Source of the DNA: an uncultured Oscillospiraceae bacterium
GTDB taxonomy: Bacteria > Bacillota > Clostridia > Oscillospirales > Ruminococcaceae
DNA: 44,854 nucleotides
Reading direction: 5' to 3'
Assembly: GCA_934446455.1 (NCBI GenBank)
Contig: CAKSEE010000018.1
Span: 1-44,854 of the forward strand
The position numbers were made by a program, and so were the translations under genes. The notes below the pieces were generated by a model. It was not told the DNA's origin, did no database searches, and saw nothing but the letters and a program-made list of their open reading frames with translations. Of the stretch, positions 1 to 8,063 are shown in pieces. Numbering within the stretch: position 1 is the first letter of the stretch; the number at the start of each line of letters is the position of its first letter.

Positions 1-698
1 GTGTACTTTTCGGTGTATTCAGCCATTTTGGCGTCTATCTCGGATTCGGTAACGCCGTCGGCGATCTCCACTACGTCGCCTATACCGTAGTAGTTCACGT
101 TCCAGCCGAAGCGTATCTCGCTTTCAACGCGGTCGCCGTCAGTGACTGCAACATCACGCATATTGTTTCCGAGCATTGCTACTCTCAGAGTCCTGCTGAA
201 CGATACTGCGGAAGCCGCATGAGCGAATCTGCGGATCTTCTCTGTAACGTCCCCGTGCTGATAGTAGCCTGCAACGACCTCGCGCTTGATTCCGAGCCTT
301 GTGCAGATGAACCCGAACTCGCGGTCTCCATGCGCAGACTGGTTGAGGTTCATGAAATCCATGTCGATGCTGTCGTAGGGGAGCTTCTCGTTGAACTGCG
401 TGTGCAGGTGGAGCATTGGCTTTTTCAGGGCTTTCAGCGCTCTTATCCACATCTTGGCGGGCGAGAATGTGTGCATCCACATGATAACGCCTATGCACTC
501 CCTGTCTGAGGAGGCGCGCACGCAGATGTCCTCGGCTTCATCGGCGGTCTTTACCACCGGCTGGAATACTACTTCTGCGATGTCCGAGAGCTTTGCGTTC
601 AGATAATCAGCCATCTTGGCGCTGTCCCTGGCAGCCTGCGCGAGGGTCTCCTCGCCGTAAAGATCCTGGCTTCCGGTAACAAAGTATATCTTGTTCAT
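1..698 (-). CDS. araA: L-arabinose isomerase, N-terminal part (runs off the window)
   Basis: Converts L-arabinose to L-ribulose in the cytoplasm, the first step of arabinose breakdown. The first 232 residues are present. They begin MNKIYFVTGSQDLYGEETL and contain QPVVKTADEA, the CIGVIMWMHTFSPAKMWI stretch and HLHTQFNEKLPYDSIDMDFM, all hallmarks of AraA. The ATG at 696-698 follows an AAGGAGAA ribosome site 5-6 nt upstream. It is the last visible gene of the minus-strand sugar-import operon, 56 nt after the second permease, with a hairpin between them. The C-terminal half lies outside the window, so completeness cannot be judged. The family assignment is very secure. Confidence 0.95.
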   Translation of the reverse strand, partial: MNKIYFVTGSQDLYGEETLAQAARDSAKMADYLNAKLSDIAEVVFQPVVKTADEAEDICVRASSDRECIGVIMWMHTFSPAKMWIRALKALKKPMLHLHTQFNEKLPYDSIDMDFMNLNQSAHGDREFGFICTRLGIKREVVAGYYQHGDVTEKIRRFAHAASAVSFSRTLRVAMLGNNMRDVAVTDGDRVESEIRFGWNVNYYGIGDVVEIADGVTESEIDAKMAEYTEKY

Positions 699-718
699 AA
701 TTATTCTCCTTCACAGAA

Positions 719-750
719 AAGCCGCACCGAACAAATATTCAGTGCGGCTT
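719..750 (-). terminator. Intra-operon hairpin (attenuator or processing site) before araA
   Basis: AAGCCGCAC at one side pairs perfectly with GTGCGGCTT at the other (9 bp, 14-nt loop). On the minus strand it is followed by TTTTCTG. It lies between the permease stop and the araA start, so it probably lowers or separates araA expression from the transporter genes. The short T-run suggests partial termination. Confidence 0.6.
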
Positions 751-754
751 GTGT

Positions 755-1792
755 TTATGCCTTTTTCTTGTTCTTTCTGGAAAGAACAACGCTCTGGATA
801 ACAAGGAACAGGCAGATCATTGCCGCAACGGTAATGTTCGTCCACCATGCGTCGTCAAGTCCGAGGGAGGAAACGATGTTCTTTATCGTACTCAGCGAGA
901 TGACTCCGACCAGCGTTCCTATGATGTTGCCCGAACCGCCGGAGAGCATCGTGCCGCCGATGATGGATGAAGCGATCGCATTCATCTCGGCTCCGCTTGC
1001 ATGGGAGGGTGAACCGGAGCCGACATGAAGGAAGTAAACAAAGCCGCCTATACCTGCGAGCACTCCGCACATCAGGTAAGCGAAGAACTTTGTGCGCTTG
1101 ACGTTGATACCGAGCATATTTGCACTCTGGCTGTTTCCGCCGATAGCGTAGAAGCCACGTCCGAGCTTGCCCCATTTGAGGAACACGAACAGTATTGCCA
1201 CAATCAGCAGCGCGACTACCACGCCTATTTCTATGTACGCCGGAACAAATACGCCATGCTTGTTGGTGGAGCCTATTCCGGGAAGTGATATTCTTGTTTC
1301 CTTAAGTGCGCGGAACTCTTCGTTCTCAACGTTGAACTGCGTTGCATTGACGATAGTAGTCATGCCCTTTGCGAAGAACATTCCCGCCAGCGTTACGATG
1401 AACGGCTGTATCTCCAGATACGCTATCAGATAACCCTGGACAAGTCCGAAAGCGGTGCCTATTCCAAGGGCTATGAGGACAGAGGTAAATACATTGCCTC
1501 CGCCGTAGTCGAGGTTCATTGCGCAGCACATACATACCAGCGCCGTAACCGCGCCGACCGAGATGTCGATACCGCCGGTTATCATTACAAGGCTCATTCC
1601 ACAGGAGAGGATTATCAGAGCCGCGTTTTCATTGAGTATGTTGAAGAAGGTCTGCACCTTCGTGAAGCCGGAGCCGATGAACGCTACCGCGCAGATATAC
1701 ATTACAACGAATATCGCAATGGTGATAACCAGAAGCAGATTAGAGTCAGATAATCTCCGTGAACAGCCGTTGGCATTTTTCAGAAATTTCAT
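755..1792 (-). CDS. Sugar ABC transporter permease, YjfF type
   Basis: Integral membrane subunit of a pentose/furanose importer of the ribose/galactofuranose class (BPD_transp_2 family). At 345 residues it has the usual length. Hydrophobic segments run throughout, and the conserved GGIDISVGA loop and the GGTMLSGGSGNIIGTLVG segment are both visible. The ATG follows an AGGAGG site that lies inside the end of the preceding permease gene (1 nt between the genes), so the two are translationally coupled. Two different permease genes next to one double-ATPase gene matches the ytfR-ytfT-yjfF layout of E. coli. Because araA and AraR flank the set, the substrate is inferred to be L-arabinose or arabinofuranose, not proven. 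Confidence 0.88.
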   Translation of the reverse strand: MKFLKNANGCSRRLSDSNLLLVITIAIFVVMYICAVAFIGSGFTKVQTFFNILNENAALIILSCGMSLVMITGGIDISVGAVTALVCMCCAMNLDYGGGNVFTSVLIALGIGTAFGLVQGYLIAYLEIQPFIVTLAGMFFAKGMTTIVNATQFNVENEEFRALKETRISLPGIGSTNKHGVFVPAYIEIGVVVALLIVAILFVFLKWGKLGRGFYAIGGNSQSANMLGINVKRTKFFAYLMCGVLAGIGGFVYFLHVGSGSPSHASGAEMNAIASSIIGGTMLSGGSGNIIGTLVGVISLSTIKNIVSSLGLDDAWWTNITVAAMICLFLVIQSVVLSRKNKKKA

Positions 1793-1793
1793 A

Positions 1794-2900
1794 CTAATTC
1801 GCCTCCTTGACAGGATTCCTGCGAGAAGCTATCTTCTTGCGGAGCGCTGCGAGCTTTCTGCGTACAGTGGGAGCGCTGAGAACTACCAGGATAATTACTA
1901 CAACCGCCTTGTATGCAGGGAGCGCAGTAGGAGCTACCTGGAACTTATAAAGAGTTGTCGTCAGGAACTGGATAACATAAGCGCCGAGTATTGAGGACGC
2001 CATGTTGAACTTACCGCCGCTGAGGGCGTTTCCGCCGAGTGCTACCGCAAGGATAGCGTCCATCTCGATGTCTTTTGCAACTACCGAGTAGTTGATGGAG
2101 GAGATACGGCTGACCTTGATGAAGCCTGCGACTGCAACGCACAGGCCAAGTATGACGTAGGTCATGAACTTGATGCGTGCGGGGTTCAGGCCGTTAAGTC
2201 TGGAAGAATCGGAGTTTATGCCGACCGCCTGGGTGAACAGTCCCAGTTTTGTGAACCGGAGCACCAGCGCGATGATTATAACGCATATCGCCGCAATGAA
2301 TATCGGGGTCGGAAGCGGCAGTCCGGGAATGAAGTTGCCGAACCAGCCGAAGCTCTCATCGTTGATGACGGGGAGCTGGTTGTTGTTTATCCATGCCGCT
2401 ATGGAACGTCCTGCGGTGAATAGGATAAGCGTTGCGACCATCGGCTGTATCTTGAAGTAAGCCACCAGAGCGCCGTTGAACGCGCCCAGAAGCATTGATA
2501 CGACAACGCAGGCAAGGAATGCAACGATTATCGGCGCATGGAGCGCAGCCGGGCTGACCTCGCCGCCGCAGAGGACTCTGAGGACAACGCTGCCTGCAAC
2601 TGCGATAGTTGCACCAACGCTGATATCCTGTCCGCCGGAAGCTGATGTTACCAGCGTCATGCCGATAGCAAGTATCGCAAGCTCCGAAGCGTTGTCGAGG
2701 ATCGTGATGATGTTGCCCGAAATTACCATATCGCCGACACTGTTCGGAGCATATTTGATCGCAAAGAACGAGGGGTCAGCGACCAGGTTGAACAGCACCA
2801 GTATCAGCAGCGCTGCCAACGGAATAAATATCTGATTTCTGACCGCTCTTTTCAGAAAAGCAAGGAACTTGTTCCCGCCTGTTTTTTCAAGCGTTTTCAT
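1794..2900 (-). CDS. Sugar ABC transporter permease, YtfT type
   Basis: Partner permease of the neighbouring YjfF-type protein in a heterodimeric membrane channel (BPD_transp_2 family). The protein has about 368 residues and carries the family signature SGGQDISVGA near residue 90 and ALGGNALSGGKFNM in the C-terminal third. I chose the ATG at 2898-2900 (MKTLEK) because AGGAGG lies 11 nt upstream; a GTG four codons earlier overlaps that ribosome site. The start overlaps the end of the ATPase gene by 14 nt, so translation is coupled. The operon order is binding protein, ATPase, this gene, second permease, araA. Confidence 0.87.
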   Translation of the reverse strand: MKTLEKTGGNKFLAFLKRAVRNQIFIPLAALLILVLFNLVADPSFFAIKYAPNSVGDMVISGNIITILDNASELAILAIGMTLVTSASGGQDISVGATIAVAGSVVLRVLCGGEVSPAALHAPIIVAFLACVVVSMLLGAFNGALVAYFKIQPMVATLILFTAGRSIAAWINNNQLPVINDESFGWFGNFIPGLPLPTPIFIAAICVIIIALVLRFTKLGLFTQAVGINSDSSRLNGLNPARIKFMTYVILGLCVAVAGFIKVSRISSINYSVVAKDIEMDAILAVALGGNALSGGKFNMASSILGAYVIQFLTTTLYKFQVAPTALPAYKAVVVIILVVLSAPTVRRKLAALRKKIASRRNPVKEAN

Positions 2901-4419
2901 GAACCTTTTCACCTCCTGCGATCGTTTCCATTATCTTGGACTGATTCAGGTCGGAGCCGGTAAGCTCGCCTGCGGTCTTTCTGTCGCGCATTACAATAAG
3001 TCTTGAACATACGTTCAGCATTTCGTCTATCTCGGAGGAGATGAACGTTACGCTCCTTCCCTCGGCGGCGAGTTTGAGCACCAGCTTCTGTATCTCGAGC
3101 TTGGTGCCGACGTCGATTCCTCTTGTGGGTTCATCGAGAATAAGGTATACGGGGTTCGCAAGAAGCCATCTTGCGAGGATAACTTTCTGCTGATTACCGC
3201 CGGAAAGCGACTTTATCGGCGTATCCGGGGAAGCCGTCTTTATTTCCAGCAGCTTTATGTACTCGTCGGCATATTTCGCAGCTTCCGCCTTGGATATCGG
3301 ACGGAACATTCCGCGCATTACCTGGAGCGCAAGGATTATGTTATCCTTGACGGACAGGTCGCCGATGATACCATCATGCTTTCTGTCCTCGGGGAGGTAG
3401 CTTATGCCGTGCTTCATTGCGTCAAGCGGCTTTCTTATCTTGACGGTCTTGCCGTTCATCTTGACTGTGCCGCCTGTTATGCTGTCCGCACCGAATATTG
3501 CACGGACAGATTCGCTTCGGCCTGAGCCGAGAAGTCCGGTGAAGCCGTTTACCTCGCCCTTTCTTATTGAGAAATTGAAAGGCGCTATGCCGGCACTGCT
3601 GACAAGTCCCTCCGCCTCGAATACCGGAGCCTCGCCGTTGGCCTCCTGCCCGACCTCGTGGGGCTTATCCATGTCGGACAGCTTATTGAGGTCCTTACCG
3701 AGCATCTTGGAAACCAGCTCGACTTTCGGAAGGTCCGCCGCGTTGTACTCGCCTTCGAATTTACCGTCGCGCAGTACCGTTATCTTGTCACAGACCGCGT
3801 AAACCTGGTCGAGGAAGTGCGTTACGAATATTATTCCAACGCCGCGGCTCTTGAGGTCGAGCATTAGCCTGAACAGCTTCTCGACTTCCTGCTCGTCCAG
3901 GGAGGAAGTCGGCTCATCGAGGATAAGAACCTTGCATTCCATATCGACCGCGCGGGCTATTGCGACCATCTGCTGGACCGCAAGGGAGCAGCTTCCGAGC
4001 TGCTGATTCGGTCTTGCCGGGATATCAAGCGATTCCAGAAGCTTTCCGGCGTCCGAATACATCTTCTTCCATTTGGTGAAAGCGCCCTTTGATCTGCCGA
4101 TATACATATTCTCGGCGACCGTAAGGTTCGGGCAGAGTGTGATCTCCTGATAAACCGTGCTTATTCCGGATTTCTGGGCGTCCTGGGTCGATCTGATAAC
4201 GACAGGCTCAGGATTGCCGGACATATAGATGCTGCCGCCGTCCTTTTCGTATACACCGGTGAGTACTTTTATAAGTGTGGATTTACCAGCGCCGTTCTCG
4301 CCCATCAGCGCGTGTATTTCGCCCTTATGCAGTGTGAATTCAACGTTCTGGAGCGCTTTCACACCGGGGAATTCCTTACATATGCCCTCTAGCCTGAGAA
4401 CAACATTTTCATCACGCAT
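2887..4419 (-). CDS. Sugar ABC transporter ATP-binding protein (two fused ATPase domains)
   Basis: Energises the two permeases by ATP hydrolysis at the inner face of the membrane. It has 510 residues, the standard length of RbsA/MglA/YtfR-type double ATPases. The first domain has Walker A GENGAGKST, a degenerate ABC signature (GSCSLAVQQMVAIARA) and Walker B VLILDEPTSSL. The second has GLLGSGRSE in place of a normal Walker A, the intact signature LSGGNQQKV and Walker B LILDEPTRGID. An atypical second Walker A is usual in this family. The start at 4417-4419 (MRDENVV) is favoured over an ATG 15 codons upstream because GGAGG sits 8 nt before it. Confidence 0.92.
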   Translation of the reverse strand: MRDENVVLRLEGICKEFPGVKALQNVEFTLHKGEIHALMGENGAGKSTLIKVLTGVYEKDGGSIYMSGNPEPVVIRSTQDAQKSGISTVYQEITLCPNLTVAENMYIGRSKGAFTKWKKMYSDAGKLLESLDIPARPNQQLGSCSLAVQQMVAIARAVDMECKVLILDEPTSSLDEQEVEKLFRLMLDLKSRGVGIIFVTHFLDQVYAVCDKITVLRDGKFEGEYNAADLPKVELVSKMLGKDLNKLSDMDKPHEVGQEANGEAPVFEAEGLVSSAGIAPFNFSIRKGEVNGFTGLLGSGRSESVRAIFGADSITGGTVKMNGKTVKIRKPLDAMKHGISYLPEDRKHDGIIGDLSVKDNIILALQVMRGMFRPISKAEAAKYADEYIKLLEIKTASPDTPIKSLSGGNQQKVILARWLLANPVYLILDEPTRGIDVGTKLEIQKLVLKLAAEGRSVTFISSEIDEMLNVCSRLIVMRDRKTAGELTGSDLNQSKIMETIAGGEKVHENA

Positions 4420-4449
4420 TGTCTTCGCCTCCGGTTTGTTAATTAACAG

Positions 4450-4494
4450 AACGGTCCGATACAAGGGATTTGTTATCCATCATATCGGACCGTT
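4450..4494 (-). terminator. Hairpin between binding-protein gene and ATPase gene
   Basis: A perfect 12-bp inverted repeat (AACGGTCCGATA against TATCGGACCGTT) with a 21-nt loop. There is no long T-run on the minus strand. Such stem-loops after binding-protein genes commonly protect the upstream mRNA so that the binding protein is made in excess. I infer that role here. Confidence 0.7.
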
Positions 4495-4539
4495 TCCGTC
4501 ATGGCTGATCAGCTGATTCAGCTAGGCTGTTCAGAACGA

Positions 4540-5562
4540 TCAGATACCGTACTTGTCAACGTCCTCCTGAGTGATTGTGGAGGCGTCGAAACCCTTCTCG
4601 TCCATAATGATGACCTTGTTTGCGGGAGACGTGCCGTTCTCAAGATCCTTGATGATGGAGTCGATGTAGGAAGCCTGGAAAGGATTGCACTGACCATCGT
4701 AGTTCCAGCTGCCGGAAAGGAGGTTCTGAAGAGCCCACTTGTTGCAGTCGAAGCCCATTATGATAACGTCCTTGCCAACGCCGTGGGAGATGTTAGCCTT
4801 GTCGAGGGCTGCAACTGCGCCCTTTGCCATATCGTCGTTCTCGGCGTAGATAACGTTGAAGGAAGTGCCGCTGTCGATGATGGACTGAACGATCTGCTGT
4901 GCTGTTTCTGCGTTCCAGTCAGCGGTCTGCTGTGTAACGAGGTTCCAGCTGTCGTCCTCAGCTACCTTGGTGTCGAGGGCGCCGGTTCTGCCGACCTGTG
5001 CAGCGGAACCCATCGTGCCCTGGATATGTACTACGTTGTACTCCGAAAGTCCCTGGGAAGCCAGCCAGTCAACTGCGGTCTGACCCTCCTTAGCCATGTC
5101 GGATACGATGGAAGCCTCGTACAGACTTTCGTCAGCGTCGATGGTTCTGTCGAACAGGATAACCTTGATCCCCTGAGCCTGAGCGTCCTTAAGCACGGAG
5201 TCCCAGCCGGAAGTGCCGGCAGCGGAGATGAGCAGGTAGTCCACCTCAGACTGAATGAATGTCTGCGCTGCTGCGATCTGCTCGTCATTCTTAAGGCTGT
5301 ATGCAAAGGAAGCGTCGTAGCCGTTCTCCTTTGTAAATGTAGCCTTCATATCCTTGTCGTTGGCTGTACGATAGCCGGACTCGTTGGGGTCGTTGTTGAT
5401 TATTCCTACTTTGATGAGGTCTCCGCCTGCAGAACCAGAGCCAGATCCGCTGCTGCCAGATCCGCTGCTGCCGGAAGTGCCGCTGCCTGATCTGCAGCCT
5501 GCAAATACGCTTGCAGTAAGTGCCAGACCGAGTACCGATGCGAGTATCTTCTTGATTTTCAT
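4540..5562 (-). CDS. Sugar-binding lipoprotein of the ABC importer (YtfQ/RbsB class)
   Basis: Captures the sugar outside the cell and delivers it to the permeases. The 340 residues start with a lipoprotein signal peptide (MKIKKILASVLGLALTASVF then AGC, lipid-anchored Cys near residue 23) and a Gly/Ser linker. A type I periplasmic-binding fold (Peripla_BP_4) follows, starting KVGIINNDPNESGYR; it includes LLISAAGTSGWDSVL, VILFDRTID, IYAENDDMAKGAV and IIMGFDCNKWAL. It is the first gene of the operon and is divergent from araR. The N-terminal NDPNESGYR and FDRTID segments resemble YtfQ, which prefers furanose sugars. Substrate identity as arabinose comes from the neighbourhood only. Confidence 0.9.
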   Translation of the reverse strand: MKIKKILASVLGLALTASVFAGCRSGSGTSGSSGSGSSGSGSGSAGGDLIKVGIINNDPNESGYRTANDKDMKATFTKENGYDASFAYSLKNDEQIAAAQTFIQSEVDYLLISAAGTSGWDSVLKDAQAQGIKVILFDRTIDADESLYEASIVSDMAKEGQTAVDWLASQGLSEYNVVHIQGTMGSAAQVGRTGALDTKVAEDDSWNLVTQQTADWNAETAQQIVQSIIDSGTSFNVIYAENDDMAKGAVAALDKANISHGVGKDVIIMGFDCNKWALQNLLSGSWNYDGQCNPFQASYIDSIIKDLENGTSPANKVIIMDEKGFDASTITQEDVDKYGI

Positions 5563-5640
5563 AGCTTTTCCCTCCGATAAAAAAATGATCGTTGTGGTTT
5601 TGTTTTCGGAATATCAGAACAAATTCTCAGCACACTTGCT

Positions 5641-5651
5641 ACAAATTTTGT
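5641..5651. promoter_or_regulatory. Candidate AraR operator downstream of the importer promoter
   Basis: An 11-bp palindrome, ACAAA-T-TTTGT, about 40 bp downstream of the likely -10 of the minus-strand importer operon. ATTTGT/ACAAAT half-sites are typical of AraR operators in Bacillus. The match here is to half-sites only, so binding is inferred. Confidence 0.4.
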
Positions 5652-5690
5652 TTTTGTCTGCATTCCTGCTTGCTGTCCTTATTCTAGCAC

Positions 5691-5719
5691 AAAGCGCAGA
5701 TAAATGCAATACACAAAAT
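5691..5719 (-). promoter_or_regulatory. Likely promoter of the arabinose importer operon
   Basis: On the minus strand TGCTAGAAT supplies an extended -10 (TAGAAT at 5691-5696). The -35 region, around ATTTTG at 5714-5719, is poor. That suits a promoter that depends on regulation. It lies about 130 bp upstream of the binding-protein start. Confidence 0.45.
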
Positions 5720-5739
5720 GCACATTCTTTTGGAAAAGT

Positions 5740-5759
5740 ATTTGTGCACATAATACAAA
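5740..5759. promoter_or_regulatory. Candidate AraR operator between divergent promoters
   Basis: ATTTGT at 5740-5745 faces ACAAA at 5755-5759, an inverted pair of AraR-like half-sites with 9 bp between them. It lies upstream of the importer promoter and between the two divergent promoters. A regulatory role is inferred. Confidence 0.35.
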
Positions 5760-5804
5760 AGCGTTTTTTTCAAAGCGAACAAATAAGCAGAAATCAAAAA
5801 CATC

Positions 5805-5833
5805 TTGACAAACAAAGAATAAAGTTGTATTAT
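5805..5833 (+). promoter_or_regulatory. araR promoter
   Basis: TTGACA at 5805-5810, a 17-bp spacer and TATTAT at 5828-5833: a near-consensus promoter. It predicts transcription start near 5840, about 60 nt before araR. Confidence 0.8.
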
Positions 5834-5845
5834 ATACGTGAGCAG

Positions 5846-5875
5846 ATTTGTATTCTTCGTAAATTTAGATTTGTA
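5846..5875 (+). promoter_or_regulatory. Direct pair of AraR-like half-sites in the araR leader
   Basis: ATTTGTA occurs at 5846-5852 and again at 5869-5875, 23 bp apart (about two helical turns, so on the same DNA face). Both lie just downstream of the araR promoter, where a bound repressor would block its own transcription. Autoregulation is inferred from position. Confidence 0.45.
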
Positions 5876-5898
5876 CTTTAATATAGGGGCGATAATAT

Positions 5899-6948
5899 AT
5901 GACTAAATATGAAGCAGTTGCGCGGGCAATAAAAACTGATATTGAAAACGGCGTATATACCGAGGGACAGGCGATACCTACCGAGGAGCTGCTCACCGCC
6001 CAGTACGACGTCAGCCGCCAGACGATACGCAAGGCACTGGCGCTCCTTGTAGAGGACAATCTTATAATAAAGCGGCAGGGCAGCGGTTCGGTTGTGCGCC
6101 CGAAGCGGCTGAACCTGAGGACCGGAAAAATAGCGGTGGTTGCAACATACATCAGCGACTACATTTTTCCGAGCCAGCTGCGCGCTGTGGACGAGGTATT
6201 GTCTGAAAACAAGTACACTGCGGTTCTTTCCGCGACCCGCAACCGCGTCTGCAACGAGCGCGCTATTCTCGAAGAAATACTGAAAAATCCCGTTGACGGA
6301 ATACTGATAGAGGGAACAAAATCCGCAATGCCGAACCCGAATTTCGATTTGTATGAAAAGCTTATAGACATGGGAATTCCGATAGTCTTTTTCAACGGCT
6401 ATTACCCTTCCCTCAGCGGCACATATTCAGTATGCGCGGACAATCAGTCGGGCGGCGCAGAACTTGTGCGGCATCTCATTGACCGCGGCCATACGAAAAT
6501 CGCGGGATATTTCAAGAGCGATGATATTCAGGGGCATCAGCGGTATTCGGGCTTTATTTCGGAGCTTTTCCGCAACGGTCTGATAATTCCCGACGAGAAC
6601 GTGTTCTGGTACACCACGGAAACAAAGGAAAATCTCTTTGACGATCCGAAGGAAGTATTAAGGCGCCTTGGCGATAACACGGCAGTCGTATGCTATAACG
6701 ACGAGGTGGCGTTCGGGCTTGTGAAATGCCTGCTTTCCGCCGGCAGACGCGTTCCGGAGGACGTTGCGGTAGTCAGCTTCGACAACAGCAATCTCAGCCG
6801 GATATCTCAGGTGCCGATAACATCGCTTTCCTATGAGGACAGGAACATCGGCAGGATAGCGGCGCAGAAGCTCGTCGATATACTGAACGGCAGGGAGGTT
6901 TCTTCCGAGGTATTGCCGTGGACTTTTATACAGAAAGAAAGCTCATAA
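5899..6948 (+). CDS. araR: AraR-type arabinose repressor (GntR DNA-binding, LacI-type sensor)
   Basis: Transcription factor that should bind the divergent intergenic region and release it when L-arabinose binds. It has 349 residues. A GntR winged helix occupies about residues 1-70 (IPTEELLTAQYDVSRQTIRKAL, then IKRQGSGSVV). A LacI/periplasmic-binding-like sensor domain follows, from IAVVATYISDYIFPSQLRAV to SLSYEDRNIGRIAAQKLVDIL. This GntR plus LacI domain order is the AraR architecture known from Bacillus. Divergent orientation to an importer-araA operon supports the name. AGGGG lies 8-9 nt before the ATG. Its terminator hairpin was split from its U-tract by the mobile block inserted just downstream. 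Confidence 0.92.
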   Translation: MTKYEAVARAIKTDIENGVYTEGQAIPTEELLTAQYDVSRQTIRKALALLVEDNLIIKRQGSGSVVRPKRLNLRTGKIAVVATYISDYIFPSQLRAVDEVLSENKYTAVLSATRNRVCNERAILEEILKNPVDGILIEGTKSAMPNPNFDLYEKLIDMGIPIVFFNGYYPSLSGTYSVCADNQSGGAELVRHLIDRGHTKIAGYFKSDDIQGHQRYSGFISELFRNGLIIPDENVFWYTTETKENLFDDPKEVLRRLGDNTAVVCYNDEVAFGLVKCLLSAGRRVPEDVAVVSFDNSNLSRISQVPITSLSYEDRNIGRIAAQKLVDILNGREVSSEVLPWTFIQKESS

Positions 6949-6957
6949 ATATTAAAA

Positions 6958-6980
6958 CAGCGCCGGAATTTCCGGCGCTG
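6958..6980 (+). terminator. araR terminator hairpin, left duplicate (U-tract removed)
   Basis: A perfect palindrome (CAGCGCCGGAA-T-TTCCGGCGCTG) ten nt after the araR stop. Its T-run is missing because IS-like sequence (CAGCTTGTCG...) begins at the very next base. The identical 23 bp with a following TTTTTT run occur at 18476-18504. This is therefore one half of a target duplication made when the 11.5-kb block inserted. Confidence 0.9.
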
Positions 6981-7007
6981 CAGCTTGTCGAAAAAGTCCA
7001 GCGAAAG
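6981..7007 (+). repeat. Isolated IS1182-like left inverted repeat
   Basis: These 27 bp match the left tip of the complete IS at 16959-16985 base for base; beyond base 27 the sequences diverge completely. No transposase lies next to it, so it is either a relic of a second IS copy or an adopted distal end that lets the IS move the whole block. Confidence 0.85.
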
Positions 7008-7033
7008 TGTGGCGCTAATATAGCAGTATAGAA

Positions 7034-7162
7034 TCAACCACTATATTAAGACCCAAACAGCGAGCTATGAAAACAAAATGCAGATACTTCTTTAGGTCAG
7101 TACTCTCATATAGAAGTTTTTCAACAGCTATTATGAAAGACCTATACAGTGAGCTATAAAAC
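7034..7162. repeat. Two diverged 41-42-bp direct repeats between IS end and effector gene
   Basis: Copy A at 7034-7074 and copy B at 7121-7162 share TCAAC at the start, AAGACC in the middle and GAGCTAT plus AAAAC at the end, about three quarters identity by eye. They start 87 bp apart. Read on the minus strand they begin GTTTT and ATAGCTC, as some CRISPR repeats do. However, there are only two copies, the spacing is long and no cas gene is near. Function unknown. Confidence 0.45.
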
Positions 7163-7167
7163 AGAGT

Positions 7168-7197
7168 AGGCAGAGCTTCCATAACGAAGTTCTGCCT
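7168..7197. terminator. Terminator after the S-4TM gene (works in either direction)
   Basis: AGGCAGAGCTTC pairs with GAAGTTCTGCCT (one mismatch, 6-nt loop). A T-run follows on the plus strand (ATTTTTC) and an A/T-rich stretch on the minus strand. It ends the CBASS transcript and would also stop read-through from araR. Confidence 0.7.
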
Positions 7198-7205
7198 ATT
7201 TTTCA

Positions 7206-8063
7206 TTATGATGTTTCTTCATACGATGAAGAGTATCGCTTAGCTTTTAGTTTATGAATAATGTTTATTTCAAGAACCGGTATTTCTCGTCTTTCATCAA
7301 TTAGTTCTTGCAACTCCTTTACAGTTTCAGCCGTTAGTTCTCTTTCAGCGGGGCTTTGGATAGCATCTATCTTAATGGATGTTTTGTGATAAGAATAGTG
7401 TTCAATAATTCTTTCAACAACTTTCAGTATTATTCCGATTGCACAAACAATAATACTCATTGCATCAGATTTGAATAAGACAAACATAGCAACAAAAAAA
7501 GATATCATTATAAACAAAATGATAGGTAAAATAATCATGCGATTTTTAACCATCTTCTTATTCCACCAAATATTCTGTTTTTGACATTCAAATTGAGCTT
7601 GAAGATCAGCTACAGTATTTTTAAACTCATAACAGTTCCTTACTCCCGGTGGTTTGTCACGACCAGTATTATGAATGTGGATATCCGCTTCTTTTTTGTG
7701 TTTATTATAAGCGTTTAAGGCGATTTCTCTTAACTTCTGTTTGCGAATATCTGTATAATTATCCTCGCATATCATTAAAACATGAGAATCAAAATAATTT
7801 CGTAGAGCGGCAGCATTCTTTAACATACTACTGAAAACGAAAGTGGTTATCAGTGCAAAAATTTCTAATAACGCCGGAATCCCCATACTGACGATTTTTG
7901 AAGCAGAATCAGGTACAAATATCATCATAGCAGATGCTATACATAATAACCAACTCACATAATTTACTTTTTCCGCAGAATTGAAATACCTCCTTGAAGC
8001 ATACTGAATCTTCAATAACAGGTTTTCATTTTGACGATTGTTAATGATTTGATTGTTTATCAT
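7206..8063 (-). CDS. S-4TM family putative pore-forming effector of a CBASS system
   Basis: Predicted membrane effector expected to permeabilise the membrane when a nucleotide signal is made during phage infection. It has 285 residues with two pairs of hydrophobic helices: about 36-52 and 57-81, then about 175-196 and 201-220. A soluble charged region (about 90-165) lies between the pairs, with a charged coiled-looking tail after them. This 2+2 helix layout, with WWNKKMVKNRMIILPI before the third helix, fits the S-4TM family that accompanies SMODS/CD-NTase genes. It is the last gene of the operon and overlaps the E2-like gene by 23 nt. Unlike the two upstream genes it is intact. The assignment is by layout and neighbours, without a profile search. 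Confidence 0.78.
   Translation of the reverse strand: MINNQIINNRQNENLLLKIQYASRRYFNSAEKVNYVSWLLCIASAMMIFVPDSASKIVSMGIPALLEIFALITTFVFSSMLKNAAALRNYFDSHVLMICEDNYTDIRKQKLREIALNAYNKHKKEADIHIHNTGRDKPPGVRNCYEFKNTVADLQAQFECQKQNIWWNKKMVKNRMIILPIILFIMISFFVAMFVLFKSDAMSIIVCAIGIILKVVERIIEHYSYHKTSIKIDAIQSPAERELTAETVKELQELIDERREIPVLEINIIHKLKAKRYSSSYEETS

Noticed and set aside
4501..5490. 329-residue plus-strand frame over the arabinose-binding protein
   Set aside because: Shadow of the minus-strand lipoprotein gene; no domain or signal.
7034..7162. CRISPR array
   Set aside because: Only two diverged repeats, start-to-start distance of 87 bp, no cas genes; listed only as a repeat pair.
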